Part shown: positions 40,382 to 62,650 of the stretch, in pieces | Layout of the letters: the number at the start of each line of letters is the position of its first letter | Numbering within the stretch: the stretch's first letter is position 1 | Notes under the pieces: generated by a model | The model's database searches: none | The model's input: the letters and a program-made list of their open reading frames with translations, nothing else | What the model was told of the DNA's origin: nothing | Position numbers and translations under genes: made by a program | NCBI RefSeq assembly: GCF_021155765.1 | Contig: NC_060114.1 | Coordinates: 8,253,001-8,317,000, forward strand | DNA: 64,000 bases | Reading direction: 5' to 3' | Origin: Diprion similis | Taxonomy: Eukaryota > Arthropoda > Insecta > Hymenoptera > Diprionidae

Positions 40382-40980
40382 TCTGCTTTGACTTTCTGCA
40401 TTTTAAAATTCTACCAAATATTCGTAGCGCTTCTTAAAAATGAGATATTGTGCACCTTAGATCGTGTGGCCATTCTACTTTGCGATCCTCACCCGTGTTT
40501 TTTTTTAAAAAATCATTATCGCAGTTATTTGAGTGACGGTGAAAATGCGGAGAGATTAGAAAATAGAATGGTAACAACATTGAACTTTCAAAGAAGTGAA
40601 AGTCTCTTTTACATATTTATCGACGGGTCAAAGTAAAGAACGATTCCAGATTTTGGTTTTCTATAATAGTTTGATTCTTCCACATTATAAATCGATTTCG
40701 CATTTTCGCTTTTCGTACTTTGAACTGTCTAAATTTCGACTTATCGACATTTCCACATTTTCTCAATTCGTGGTGTAGATTCTTGGATCTTTGAATATTC
40801 TTTACTCCTATGTCTACCATTTTTCGATTAGTTCTTTCCTCTCACCAATAAAAATTCAATAAAGCCGGGGTACACGAGTCTTACCTTATAGGTGATAGGT
40901 TAGTATTTTCGAGTAACGGGGAACCGGGGGTAGCGCAAGAATCCTGGGGGGCTCAAAGCAAGCTCGCCCGGGCGGCATGG

Positions 40981-41020
40981 CTCCTCCGCCTCCTCCTCCT
41001 CCTCCTCCTTCTCCTCCTTC
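40981..41020. repeat. CCT trinucleotide repeat
   Basis: CTCCTCCGCCTCCTCC pattern continuing into CTCCTTC. It encodes polyproline in one plus frame, without other support for a gene. Confidence 0.8.
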
Positions 41021-43727
41021 GCGCCTCCCCCTCGCCGCCTCCGCCTCCGCGTCCTCACCCCCCTTCGTCTTCACCCCCCTTCGTCTTCTCTTCCAGCGGT
41101 CGCTGGCTGCCGTAGTATCCTTTGATCCTGATGTAATACAATTTATTTCCCTCTCGCGTGTATGTAACTATACAGGTATATATACGTGTAGATGTATACC
41201 ACAGTGTGCAACTGTATTTTTACCTTTTTTTCAAATTTCTTTATTATTTATTTATTTATTTATTTTTTTTTTTTTACCTATTCAATTCGCATGATTTTTT
41301 TTCTACTCTTTCGTGCGTATATTTCAGGTTTTTCAGTTAAAAGCCACGCGATTTCTTACCCGCTGATAGTAATTTCCCTTCACTTGTGATTATTTTAGTT
41401 TTTCTTATTCACTGCACTGTTCGTAGTTTTAAAGATTAGATTTTTTCAATAATTAAACTTGGATCGAAGGAGATTGACAAACGATTAAACAATCAGGAGT
41501 GACAAAAAAATACAGAAGATAAGAAAATTGAAAAAGAAACACTGTCAACTGAAACAAGGGCTGAAACGGCTGAATGAAAAAAGAAAATAAAAAAACAAAA
41601 TAAAAATTTGCAAAAAAGTCTCCACTCGAAATCTTGTTATCACGTATCGAACACGCACATACGTGTGCTATTATGTATTACGCGGTATGGAAGAATAAAA
41701 ATTATTTGCCGTGTTGTCAAATACCATCAATGTGCGTATTTTTATTTATTTTTTTCGATTGTTTTTACCTCCATGATATTATAATTTTGATTTTCTCAAA
41801 TTTCATCCACTGTTATTTTATTATCATAATATATTCATAGATATATGTGTACAGTGCCGCGTTGCACTATTATTACTATTTCTATTGTTATATTCAACGA
41901 AACTATAGAATTTATTTTCCATCTAATATTCCGACAACAATATTGAACAACCCTGCGATTCCTTTTTCAAATTAATAAAATTCTCGCACATGCTGTACAT
42001 TGTTTTTTTTTTTTCTTTTTAGATCATAATTTTTCTTTCCAATTCTGTACCTTTCACCCTGTTTCACCCCTGCAGAGCTCACGTTATCACTATTTCTTTC
42101 TTATACGTACAAGTTAAATTTCATTCTCTTTCCCCTAATTGTCGGTTTTGTCATTCTTCGTTTAACGTGTTTGTAAATTTATTTATCTTTTTTCGTTTTT
42201 ATTTCGTTCCGTTTACTTGTTTATTTTTATTTATTATCTTCTCTTTTTATCCTCTCGGTTTCACTTATATATACAATTACTGGGCACGTTTGTTTGTATG
42301 CGTTTTTCTTAGTTTTGTTTTTCATGTTCCTCTTTCATTTCTTTGTTTTTATTTTTATTTTATTTTTTTTTGTTTTTTTTTTCGTTTTCGTGTTTTTAAT
42401 TATTTTTTGTTTTTTACTCCCCCTTCTTATACCGTCGTCACTGCATTATCATTCACTTATTCCGGGGGCGCAGGACATCTCGGCCCGGCCACTGCGCCGG
42501 CACTGAGCCTCCGCCGCAGCTTCAGGCCGCTCTTTCAACCCCTCCGCCCCCAAATCCCACGCAGCCTCCTCCTCTCACTCGCTCCCTCAACCCCTGCCCT
42601 GCTCGACGACGGTTAGCTATACATGCTGAAACCAACGCTGTAATATTCGGGCTCCCTGATCTGCAAGGGTCACTCTCATCCCCCCCCCCCCCCCCCTTAT
42701 CCTTCTCTTCACGCAACGCGATCTATTTTTCGATTCTTTTTTTTTTTCCTCTTTCAAATGGCATATCGCCGTAATCAGATTTTACGATCCTTCGACTCCT
42801 TTCTTCCTTATTTTTCCTGTTATCAACCGAGCCTTCTAATCCCTGAAATGATTAGGCAGACGAAAATCGGAAAAGCAGACGAGTAGAATATACTTGGACA
42901 TTTCTGCGATACGTAGATGTAAAGATGAAGAAGTATAGGTAGATGGATGAATGGATCCATAATTTTTCTCTCATCTGTTATTTGAAAATCGGAATTCAGA
43001 GCTTTTTTAAATGATCGTAGGTACATATGTGCCTATACAATATCTCGCTTGATTATAAAAACGTTCATTTTTACACCGGTTATAAATCATCCTCAGATAC
43101 GTTATCGGGATTATTTTTTGCTAGCTTAAGCCTTAAGCTTAAGCAATCAAGACACTTTTGATCGATCATGATTGAAAATTGAGAATTCTTCCTGGTAACG
43201 AGAAATTACCGACGTGCTTTTAAAACAGTTTTTTTTTTTTTGGTTTTTTCTTTCCTTGTCTTTCAAACATCAAATTGATACAAAGTATCGCTAAAAATTG
43301 CTATTAAATTTTCGAATGACGGTCTTCACGCCTCAGAATATATAAGCCTCTTAGCTTTCGATGCGTAGACGATGAATCTCATCCATACGAAGTAGAAATC
43401 ATCAGAAATATTGAAAAATCTACCGATCTTCGATTCGTTATAAAAATTACTTACCCCGTTAAATATTACAGATTACACGTGTTATGCTTGTTTCTCGTAA
43501 CTTTTCTGAAAACTATTTTCAAACCCCCTGTAAAAATGTGCGAATCGCGGGGCGCGCAGCGTCTAGGCTCGACCCTTTGCAGCATCGTCGACAAGGGATG
43601 AAAAGACGGGAACTATGATCGGAGAGAAAGAGATGCTCACTGAGGGTAGTGAGGAGGCGGACGACCGCCTGCGGAGAGACTGCTAAGTATGTGTGTGCAT
43701 GTGAAAGTGCGTGCACAAACATCTATA

Positions 43728-43761
43728 TGTGTGTGTGTATATATATATATATATATAATAT
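43728..43761. repeat. GT/TA microsatellite
   Basis: GTGTGTGTGT followed by a run of TA dinucleotides. Confidence 0.85.
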
Positions 43762-46000
43762 ACGTACATACACACATATGTACAACGTCTACGTGTGCCT
43801 ATGTATGTGTAACATCGCGCAGCCGCGTGTTGTGCCAAAAATTTGGTAGGTAGGTACGGTTCTATCGTGCAGGCATCGTTATATCATCAGTTCACAGAGA
43901 GAACAGTTTTATGTACTACATCCGCAAGGATACCGAATTGTGTATTTCCTTGCTTCCCGGTTTTCTTTCCTTCGTTTTTTCCAAAGAGAAACAACGAGAT
44001 CAGAAATTGGAAGGATTGCCTCGCGTTCAGGGTAAATAATTTCAAAAAACGTAATCCCAGAGTATTGAATTTGTGAGCGATTTTTGGCTGGATATGTTAT
44101 TCTAGGTACAGTTAGACGTGAAAAGATAGACGCAGGTTGAAGATCCTTATTTCGTTTTTTCACCTGCACTCACTTCGTATGACAGATTAGCAAATTGTAT
44201 ATACGTGGATAAAAAGAGAGAGAGAGAGAGATGCGATAATGCGCCGCTATCCTGGAGGGTCGATCAATCTCGTATTTGCTCAGTTTGTTCAGCCCCCGTT
44301 GTGCAAGAAGTCTGTAAGCTAGCCGGCAGCGTTGGCGAGATATCAAACACCGCTGGGGATAAACAACTTAATCGTCGATTTATTGCGACCGAAGATAGCC
44401 GACAGTAGCTGCTCTCCGAAAAATTACTTCACCCCCTCCCCCCCTCCCGTTCTCCACCTTGGCGTCGACGTTTCAGCAATCGCTGATAATGTAATTATCC
44501 TCGAGTGTCGCCATTATGCACTTTGACCCCCTTTTTCCCTTCTCACCTCAAACATTGCCAGTAGTTTTATTCCATAACATTAATTTTAGTTTTTTTTTGT
44601 TTCAAATTCAGCCTGACTGATTTACTATCGTTATCTATTCAGAAATTATATGTATATATAGTGTGTGCTGAACAAACTCAGTTATACACTTTGCTCTCAT
44701 AATTCAAGGCGCTAATTTAACATCGTAATTCAAATCTCGCGCGTTTGATACAAAATTTCTTTGCTGGCCCAGTTATTCTTATATTATAGTTATAATATCT
44801 ATGAATTTAATCTATTTGTAGTGGTGATTATTATTATTATTATTATTGTTTTCAACCTTGTCACGTGGTATTTTACATAATTTCAAGGCTCGTTTAAATT
44901 TGTTAATTTCAACCTTTATCTTTACTTATTTATTGCTCGAGAATTCTTTTTTCACATTTATTCATTTATTTATTGTACTTCTCTTTTGTCTCTGTAATTT
45001 TGCGTGGCGTAGAAAAATTCGAATATCCATTAGAATCTAACCTTCATAGAACGATTGTATAATTTTAGAAAAAGGAAAAAAAGCATCAAGGACCAGGTGT
45101 ACGTAAGTAATCTGGTTAACATCGCAACTACCTCGGTGCACGTGATAATGAAATGGGAACGAATATTTATGCATAGGCAATATATAGGCTTGGAGTTTTT
45201 TTCTTCTCGTGTTTTTTTTTTCATTTCTATTCGTACTTTTGTTTTATTTGATTTTATTCTTTCAACGTCTTTCACAACGGATTGTAACAGATGACAAATT
45301 GCTTTGGTATTCTTCGAAATATACCGACGCCTTGTGAGGCTGACTGAAGTACGTTTCAAACTGGATAACTATTCCCCGCGTGGTTTTATGCGCGTATTCG
45401 TTTTCCTGGATTCAAGTTTTTAGTCTGGTAAGTTATCATGGATATCGAATATTCAAATTGAAATCAACGTGTTCAATATCCTATGCCAATGAACGTCAAG
45501 GAGATGAAGTAGGCACAAGTCGAGTCGATCAGCAGCCATTGTACTTTTTTCTCAAATTCTACCAGTCACGAAGTCTGCATACACATTGATAGAATGGGTG
45601 AAAAATTCTCCGTCTATTCGCATTCACAGTCACCCACAAACCTGTCACGTTGATCCTTCTTTTCATTCCTGTGTTCAATCATCCTGCCGATCAACCAAAG
45701 TCGATAGAAACCTTCGTCATTTGTTCAAACCAAGCTTAACCTTATTCTTTTCGGTTGAATTTTGGAAATCTGGAACTGTATAGTGTACATCGTCCGGGAC
45801 TTTCACTCGGGATTACCAATTTTCCAATTCACACATTTGCGTGACTACCTTGTTTCTGGAGTTTTCAAGTTCTTCACGAAGCATTGAACGACCGGTTTCA
45901 GACTTTTTGCGAAGATCATTATGATGACCATCGTCCTTCACTTGCTGACTGAAATTCGAATGGATCCACCCGTTAAACCGCATCCCATCTGTGAGTCAGG

Positions 46001-47800
46001 CAGGAGAATAAGGCTTGACAGCGGTGGCGTCGCGTCGAGATCAAGAAGACGCGAATTCGATGGGTGAGTGATGCCCTTGGCTCGGGAACGGAGGGGAGCA
46101 TTGAGGCCGCGCCACCGCCACCAGGGTGTTTATGCAAACACGCGTGACGTCAGACGTGCGTGTCTGCCGCCGGTCGGCGCGAGCAGCCTCGAAGGCATCG
46201 GTGCATCGCGTGTCAAGCAGGGATTCCGAACTTATTCCTGCAAGCACCCAAAGTCCCCGGTTCAAGGGCGGCAATCATCTCCGGAACCGAAACCGATGAT
46301 CAAGCTTTGGCATTTGGTCGCGACATTGTCCTCAGGACTGGAACTGGATGACCCCACTTCCGCCTTCGCAGCAATGGAGTGTTCCGACGTACCGCTCAGA
46401 GTCTTTGGTTCACATACTTCCGGTCGCGTGACCGGAATCCTTTTTTCCAACCCCGCACCAGCCGTCAAACCCGGTTAATTACCGTTCTTCAGACAAGTCG
46501 AGATAACCGTTCGCCAAGGTCTCAGGGTGGCGTGAATCATTGCGGAGGGAACAGGCGTAAACTAGTTTGACCATGCTCGCGATATCGAGTATAGGGAAGG
46601 TCCGTGCACGTGGACTGACTTGGAATCAAGTTATACGCGTTGTCTGACGCGTTTAGGAGCGCGTGGTACGGTCAAACTTTGCTTCATTTCCTGAATTGAA
46701 GAGATCATTATCCGCAGGTCTGGCGGCCGGGGAAGTCCGGGACACCGAGAGATACCAACCCTGCATCGCGTATGCTTTGAAAGTGTGGACAAGCGTCGCG
46801 ACGCCAGCGTCTCGGTGCCTCTCATTGTGCGTCAATTCCGTCCTCCCTCGACAATGGCGAAACGGTTCGCTGTATACGTCCGTTACACCGCCGCTGGGAA
46901 ATAGACCACCTTTTGTCTACCCTTTCCTGCCACACAACTGCAATGCACCACGACCAGTTACCCTGCCTACCCTGCCTCACCCGGTCCAACTCTTTGTTGG
47001 CCTCCTTTTTATACTCGCATTCGGAACCGCCGAACATTCTCCTCAATGTCGCCCTCTGCATTCAGGGTGGACACTTTCGACAACTGTAGAATTGAATCCC
47101 CCCCATCTCATGGAACCACGGAATTCGCGATTCCTGTTCGACTTTGAAATACTCTATCAGCACTGTTATAGTTGTTCCAGAATACTTAAGGACAGACACG
47201 AGGACGAGTTCAATATTAAGGTCTCTCTAAGCCATTAGAAGAATAAAGGGGATCCAATCCTCCATTTTGGAATCTGACTCATTCAGATCTCTCACGATCT
47301 CGATCGTGCCATCATCATGGAATGGTTGATCCTCGTTCACCTCCAAACGATCTCCTGATCACTTCATTCCCGAGAGTCCACACCTTCGATTTCGATGTGA
47401 GGTTTACCTAACCCTAAACTCTATCCTTGACATTTCATGGGTGTTATTTTTAACTTAACACAGTGCAGCGGAATAAGCCGGCAATATGCAGCCTTGAATG
47501 CAGAAGGCGGTGGGCAAGTCTTGGCCGTGCCATCGCCGTCGAAATCGTCATCGTAAGCGTCAGTTCAGGGTCTGCTATTTCGACCTGTCGAGTCGCGTCG
47601 CGTCAGGCAAGGCAACGCGAGCCACCGTTGCCTCGCTTGCTCGGCCTGAGTGATGCCTCCGGGACACGCCAGCCAACCGGCCAACTAATAATTACCCTCA
47701 CCTCGACCCATCTTCTCACCTGCTATACCTGCTGTAACGTGCCTCTGAGCCCTTAAGCGCAGAAGGCGGGGGCTGAACTGTTATCGCGGTATTTACTCCC
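46001..47800. other. GC-richer region with long plus-strand open frames of unknown status
   Basis: Plus-strand frames of 136 codons (46068-46478), 191 codons (46663-47238) and 97 codons (47463-47756) are open, but overlapping minus frames are open too. None resembles a known domain and no splice chain links them. Composition probably explains most of the openness. A lineage-specific gene, a non-coding RNA or an upstream exon region cannot be excluded. Confidence 0.25.
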
Positions 47801-49269
47801 GCCGTTCCCGGATTGAAACACGATAGGTGAAGAAGGCACATGGACACCTTGTCATCTTTGCTTCAGCGGGAAATTTCAAAGTTTTATATTTCGTCGGTGA
47901 CTTGTCCTTCCTTTTTCACTTAGAGCCTGTCCACCCCACCTCTAATGGGAGGGGGGGGGGGGGGGTTATTAATGCAGCCTGAAATACACTTTTCCTCGGG
48001 CGGAAGGCTACTCGACTGAGTGTATAAATAAATAAATAAATAAATAAGTAACGTGATACGAATATGCATAAGTAAATATACATAAATAATCATTAGCCTG
48101 ATGCATAATTTACTCACTATGTATATGTTTATACTTATATGTTGGAAACAGCGAGGGTGGAATTATTGAGATTGAAATTTATTGTATCGTGTATGTATAA
48201 TATCGCAGATGAAGAGATCAAAATTTCTAGTGTACGATTTTGAAAAATACAAATATCAAAAAATAATGGGTTTTATGAAATAGGAGGGACAGTTTAACGT
48301 CTGTCGTGAACGTTGAAATCAAGTTTGCTTGGCGTGTATGTATTTTTATCAATACATATTGTTCGTACATAGGTGTACGACGGGTAATCCTACGGGTGTT
48401 AGTACGTCGCCTCAAATGAGATATATGATCGCGAATTGTGGGCGGTGCGTGAGTGTGTGTGTGTGTAAAGCATGATACATGGGAACAGATATACACGCAG
48501 ATGTACATCACGATCATCTTCACTCAGGAAACGCAATTTTTTTTTTATACACACTGTTGTTTGTTTACCATTTTTACAAGGAAAAGTGAAAATCCTTAAG
48601 AAAAGAAATTAAAAATCCGGAATTGGAGATCTGAATTTGTTAATTCGGATACTGCAGTTGATATGACACTGACTAAAAAAAAAAAAAGAAAAATAATTTA
48701 TAAACCGAGTAATTTAAAATTGATAAAAAATAAGAGCATTTCTCGGTCCTTGGATAGTTTTTTTTAAGTAGAAACAAAAGTAAAAAGAAAGAATTTGCGG
48801 GCAAGGGATGTGAATCAAATCGTTCGCTGCAGCTGCACGTGGTTTCTGGAACCGTTGGGAATAAATTGTTTCATACCAATATCGACATCGCGGGTTGCGG
48901 CCGAGGGAAAGAGGGGAAGAATAGCGGCGCCGCAACGCTGCATACACGTTTAGAAACGGCATGCGTGTGTGCAAGACTACTGCGTGTATGTGTGAAGTGA
49001 CAAATAAGCCGCATGTGCAGAAGGTGATTGATAAATTGAGATAGTTTCCTCGGCGGACGTCGGGCCACTTTACCGTTTTCAAACTTTCTTTTCATCTCCT
49101 TTTTCGTTTTGGTCTTGGTTTTGTTTAGCGTCAGTCGTGTATGACAACAGTCTCGAATCCAGAGATCCGTTGGAAAGAAGTTCATTGTGATATCTGATAG
49201 AGAATATTTTTCAGACAGACGAGAGACGAGCGGTGATAATTGTTCGCTGACAGATCAATCTGCAGTTTG
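47801..49269. other. Non-coding stretch with simple repeats
   Basis: Contains a run of 15 G (47951-47965), an AAAT tetranucleotide tract (about 48024-48048) and a GT tract near 48452-48467. No gene recognised. Confidence 0.45.
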
Positions 49270-49600
49270 CAGGACCATTTTCGTTGCTAAATTGGCGTGA
49301 TACTTAGACAAGTTCCTGCAATTGCAATCCGGATGACGAAAAGTCGGAGTTTGAGGAAGAGGAGCTGCAGGGGCAAGCGGATAAACGTCGTGTAGAATCG
49401 GTTCTATACTGGTACCAGAGTCAATTAGACTTGCGGCTCAATTAGTTGTTTGCCGAACTATGCGGCCGCCGATCCGCGGTTTTGGGCTTCAGGGTATACC
49501 TACATATATACACATACATGTATAATCTGCCATGTGAACGCACATATGCGTTACGGTAAGGGGCTCAAGTTAAATAACCCAAAAGCCAAAAGACCTGCAA
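49270..49600 (+). repeat. Left member of a diverged repeat pair with a conserved reading frame (interrupted)
   Basis: Aligns along its length with 63645-63975. Read on the plus strand from 49326, the codons match the other copy without indels through a Glu-rich stretch and a segment resembling RRVESVLYWYQSQLDLRLN. Here TAG at 49443-49445 interrupts the frame, after which LFAELC continues. I do not recognise the protein. It may be a decayed exon, processed gene copy or mobile-element fragment. Confidence 0.6.
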
Positions 49601-50800
49601 AAGGCTTCCTATGTCTCAAAAATTGGCCGATTCAAGCGAAACAACTTTCAAGGGATATTTTCGTGCCAAAAATAGTCTTGATCAGAGTTTTCAAGCAAAG
49701 CTTAATGCACTTGAATTATATTCTGAACGTGAAAGACGCCTTTGGGTCACTTGCTGGCTTTTCTAAATCTGTAATAGTACGACCTTTGGGTCAGGATCTT
49801 TTCTATAGTCATGTTTTTGTGTATTAATCATCAGCAGGATGATTAGATCGATACAATCGTAAGATAGCTTGAATTACAATAATTGTGTTCTTGAAAGATT
49901 ACAATTGTTATCAGAAAATCGTAGGATTCATTACGGGTGACCGGAATTGCGTATAGTAGTCCATAATCGGTTTCTCTGCTACTTCCGCGGCACGAAACAA
50001 ACCCATTAATTGCTGGGCAAACAGCTAGGTAGGAAGTCAGCCAGCCCGGTAACGGAAACGAACATTTTCGTGATTTCTTAAGCCCCAATAAATTGAAAAC
50101 TGAACTAGGGGGCGAAAATCGTTAAATCTATATCGTGCCATCCCATGATTGTAGTTGAATGCTAATTCAACATGTAAATCCAGAAATCGAAGTCCTTTCG
50201 AATAGCGAACTGAATTGACTTTCTAAGAATTCAGTTGCGGCCATTTATATTCCTATTTTGTGTCAATCTAAACGACTCAAACTTTTGACTTTCTGCCTAA
50301 AGAAAAAACCACTCAGGCGAATGTATCCTACAAATTGTTTTCGAGTTGTTTTTACTTCACAGATTCCTTTGGGGAAACGAAAAGGGGTTGTCTTCTCGTA
50401 TCCAATGTCCCAAAGTACTCAACCGTTCGGGTAGAAATTTGTTCAACTCAGTCGGTAGTCTTTTTGATTCAACAGTCAGTAGTGCAGGTTTCGTTTCACT
50501 TACCAGCACTTGAACTGTTCTTTTAGCTTTAGATTGAGTCTTAAATTAAATCCATGCACTAGCTGAACTGCCCAAGTCGTGTCAAAATAACTCTAACAAG
50601 ATGCTGGATAAATTTCAACTCGATAGTAAAATAACTACCCTACAAATTGACTCGATGTTGGTTACTGATATTTTTCTTATCAGTTTCAGACGATTCTGTA
50701 GATGGCACCGGTTCACTATAGATTCAAACGAGTTTGATGTGGATCATGGGCTTAGCTGTCTTTGACACTTCGGACCAATTATATATAATTAAACGCCACT
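49601..50800. other. Spacer between the repeat copy and the DPP4 relic
   Basis: No recognisable exon. I looked for decayed pieces of the later DPP4 exons (those with the catalytic Ser, Asp and His), which would be expected here if the relic were longer, and saw none. Confidence 0.45.
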
Positions 50801-50804
50801 GTCA

Positions 50805-51095
50805 TCGGCAGTTACGTGGATCTGGGTCTGGACAAGTCAAAGCGTGGTAAGTTAAGTCATATATACTCTGACAGTGACTGAATCTGGGACTGAGCAAGTT
50901 AAGGCATAGTAGGTGAAGTCGATCGAAAAGCTAGCCTCAGTACAAAGGCAGTTGTTGCCTGAAAACTCCAACGAGTAGTAAAATTTGGTTTTCGAATATG
51001 TATCCTCTCCTCGCCCACCTTCCGGAGTCTTGTAGTCTGTAGTCGCAGGAAATGCAGGTCAACGAATTCGACCCGTAAAGAGGAACTGTTTTACA
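50805..51095 (-). pseudogene. Relic of a third DPP4-like gene (parts of exons 8 and 9)
   Basis: Closely matches the exon 9 / intron / exon 8 junctions of the two intact DPP4 genes in the same order and strand. The exon-8-like part (from about 51095 to 51019) encodes a block resembling VPLYGSNSLTCISC, matching VPLDGSDSPTCISC of the intact copy; a frameshift follows before the TPEG end. The exon-9-like part (from about 50958 leftwards) reads like NNCLCTEASFSIDF, close to NNCLYAAASFSTDF, then reaches a stop. About 62 bp of it occurs twice (from 50817 and 50879). No other exons were found, so it cannot encode an enzyme. Confidence 0.85.
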
Positions 51096-51099
51096 AATG

Positions 51100-51803
51100 T
51101 ATAATACGAAGCACTGCAGTTTGTTTGTTGAAAATAATAACGCATGTACAGAATTAAATAACAAGCGACAAGTTGTATTCAAATTATTAGGAAAAATATA
51201 ATTGTGCACAGCATATCTGTATTACCTTCTAAAATTCATTTGAAATAGCTTTTTGTGTAGCAAGAGTGTTGATGCTTCTTTCATGCTTGCATTCTGTACT
51301 TAAAATAACTTTTTTGTGTCAGTGAAAATAATCTGTGAAAATAGTATTTTTCACGGAGCTATTCATCACATTAAATGAAAAATTCAATTATCAAAAATAT
51401 TATGAAGTATGAACGATTTTTTCTCATAAGATGGATTCTTTATTTTTCATGAAATTGATCTCCGTTGCTTTGTTTAATCACTATTGTATGCAAAGTCTTG
51501 TCAATTCCAGATTTTTCTATCGAGCCGTTGCCCAGATCATCGTAGAAGTTTGTCGCGGTAGATAAACCGACATTTCTTAAAGACGTCTTTTTTGGATCTT
51601 GTGGTACAAACATAAAAATTCACCGAAACCGATAATTCTTCTACATCGAAATCAGTGATAAAAAGTAGCAAAAGCATCAAAACTTCCTGGTACTTGGAAA
51701 GTTCGCAAATCTGTACTGCTCGCATGCCCATTCGCCCTACTTGTTCAACGTTAATCTGATGGAACATCTTCATTGTAACCATAATTATACTATACTACAT
51801 TGT
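51100..51803. other. 3' flank of the downstream DPP4 gene
   Basis: Presumed 3' UTR and spacer. A minus-strand frame of 81 codons (51782-51537) starts 22 bases past the DPP4 stop codon, but I recognise no family in it. Confidence 0.4.
51439..51444 (-). terminator. Candidate polyadenylation signal of the downstream DPP4 gene
   Basis: AATAAA on the minus strand about 360 nt past the stop codon; the nearest canonical hexamer I found. Confidence 0.35.
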
Positions 51804-57227
<5,424 letters not shown>

Positions 57228-57697
57228 CCTCGACGGAAATGAATCAAACTTAAGTTGCCGTTATTGTCTTATTCAATCTCCAAAGGTAATCCCACAGAGA
57301 AAAAGTGGGAGAAAGAAGGAACGGAGCCGCAGGAGTGGGACTGTAATGTCGGGAATAATCTAACTTATATCGCATCGCTAACGGAAATGAATATATTAAA
57401 CAGAAAAAAGCACTTCTGGCACGTTTACTAATTTTTTAATAAATAAAAATAGTCTCCTTTACTTGGGGCCAATCAGCGAAGTCACGACAGGTCAGTCTTA
57501 TCTGAGAGAACGTCGTTTTACATACCTATCCAAATTTCTAACGAAGGAAAAGTAGAAGAAAAAAGAAAACGAGCTTCTGATGTAGGTGAATAAATGTCGG
57601 GTATAATCAACATTATCACATCATCAGTGCAAAGTATTACAGGACAAGTTCAGTTAGTCATTCACCAAGTTACCTCGCCAGCTTCATGCTGAGTCCG

Positions 57698-57703
57698 CTT
57701 ATA
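57698..57703 (-). promoter_or_regulatory. TATA-like element upstream of the downstream DPP4 gene
   Basis: TATAAG on the minus strand about 470 nt upstream of the start codon, in a locally GC-richer context. Weak evidence on its own. Confidence 0.2.
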
Positions 57704-57855
57704 CAGAGAACGGGGGTCCGAGCGATTGAATTTATGTTTTATTTAAACCAAACCCTCTTCAATTGCAAAAAGAAACGGATAGAGTGAAACATGAGAATAA
57801 CAAAAATGAGAAAGCCAGTAAAAACAAATATACATATCGCATGGTGTAAAACCAA

Positions 57856-57861
57856 TTTATT
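57856..57861 (-). terminator. Polyadenylation signal of the upstream DPP4 gene
   Basis: AATAAA on the minus strand about 95 nt past the stop codon, a typical distance. It implies that the upstream gene ends before the downstream gene begins. Confidence 0.6.
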
Positions 57862-57955
57862 CTCAGGTACTCAGGAAAAAGAATAACAAAAGGTATTTTA
57901 CACATCCATACATGATGCATTCCGCGCATCTCGAATTATAATTTCACATAATAAA

Positions 57956-62650
<4,695 letters not shown>

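Larger units (their letters stand above)
40382..46000. other. Non-coding stretch with simple repeats and GC patches
   Basis: Contains CCT trinucleotide repeats (40981-41020), a TTTA tract (about 41240-41262), a CpG-rich patch (42465-42610), a C run of 17 (42680-42696) and a GT/TA tract (about 43728-43761). A palindromic CTTAAGCTTAAG lies near 43133-43144. A 149-codon plus frame at 42167-42616 is dominated by Phe from T runs and is judged spurious. Confidence 0.4.
57228..57955. promoter_or_regulatory. 0.73-kb spacer between the tandem DPP4 genes: 3' end of one, promoter of the next
   Basis: It must hold the end of the upstream DPP4 transcript and, if the downstream copy has its own promoter, that promoter too. 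A TATA-like TATAAG lies on the minus strand at 57703-57698, followed by CAGCATGAAGC. The true transcription start is not determinable by eye. Confidence 0.4.

Noticed and set aside
42167..42616. 149-codon plus-strand open frame
   Set aside because: Its first two thirds are mostly Phe and Tyr from T-rich DNA; the remainder is a GC patch. No domain and no splice context.
43118..43150. CTTAAG palindromes as a hairpin or regulatory RNA
   Set aside because: The palindrome is short and lacks a stem-loop long enough for a microRNA precursor.
46663..47238. 191-codon plus-strand open frame as a gene
   Set aside because: Unrecognised sequence in a GC-richer block where overlapping minus frames are also open. 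Not called as CDS; kept only as a low-interest observation.
51537..51782. 81-codon minus-strand frame just after the downstream DPP4 stop codon
   Set aside because: It lies in presumed 3' UTR, matches no family I know and has no clear splice or promoter signals of its own.
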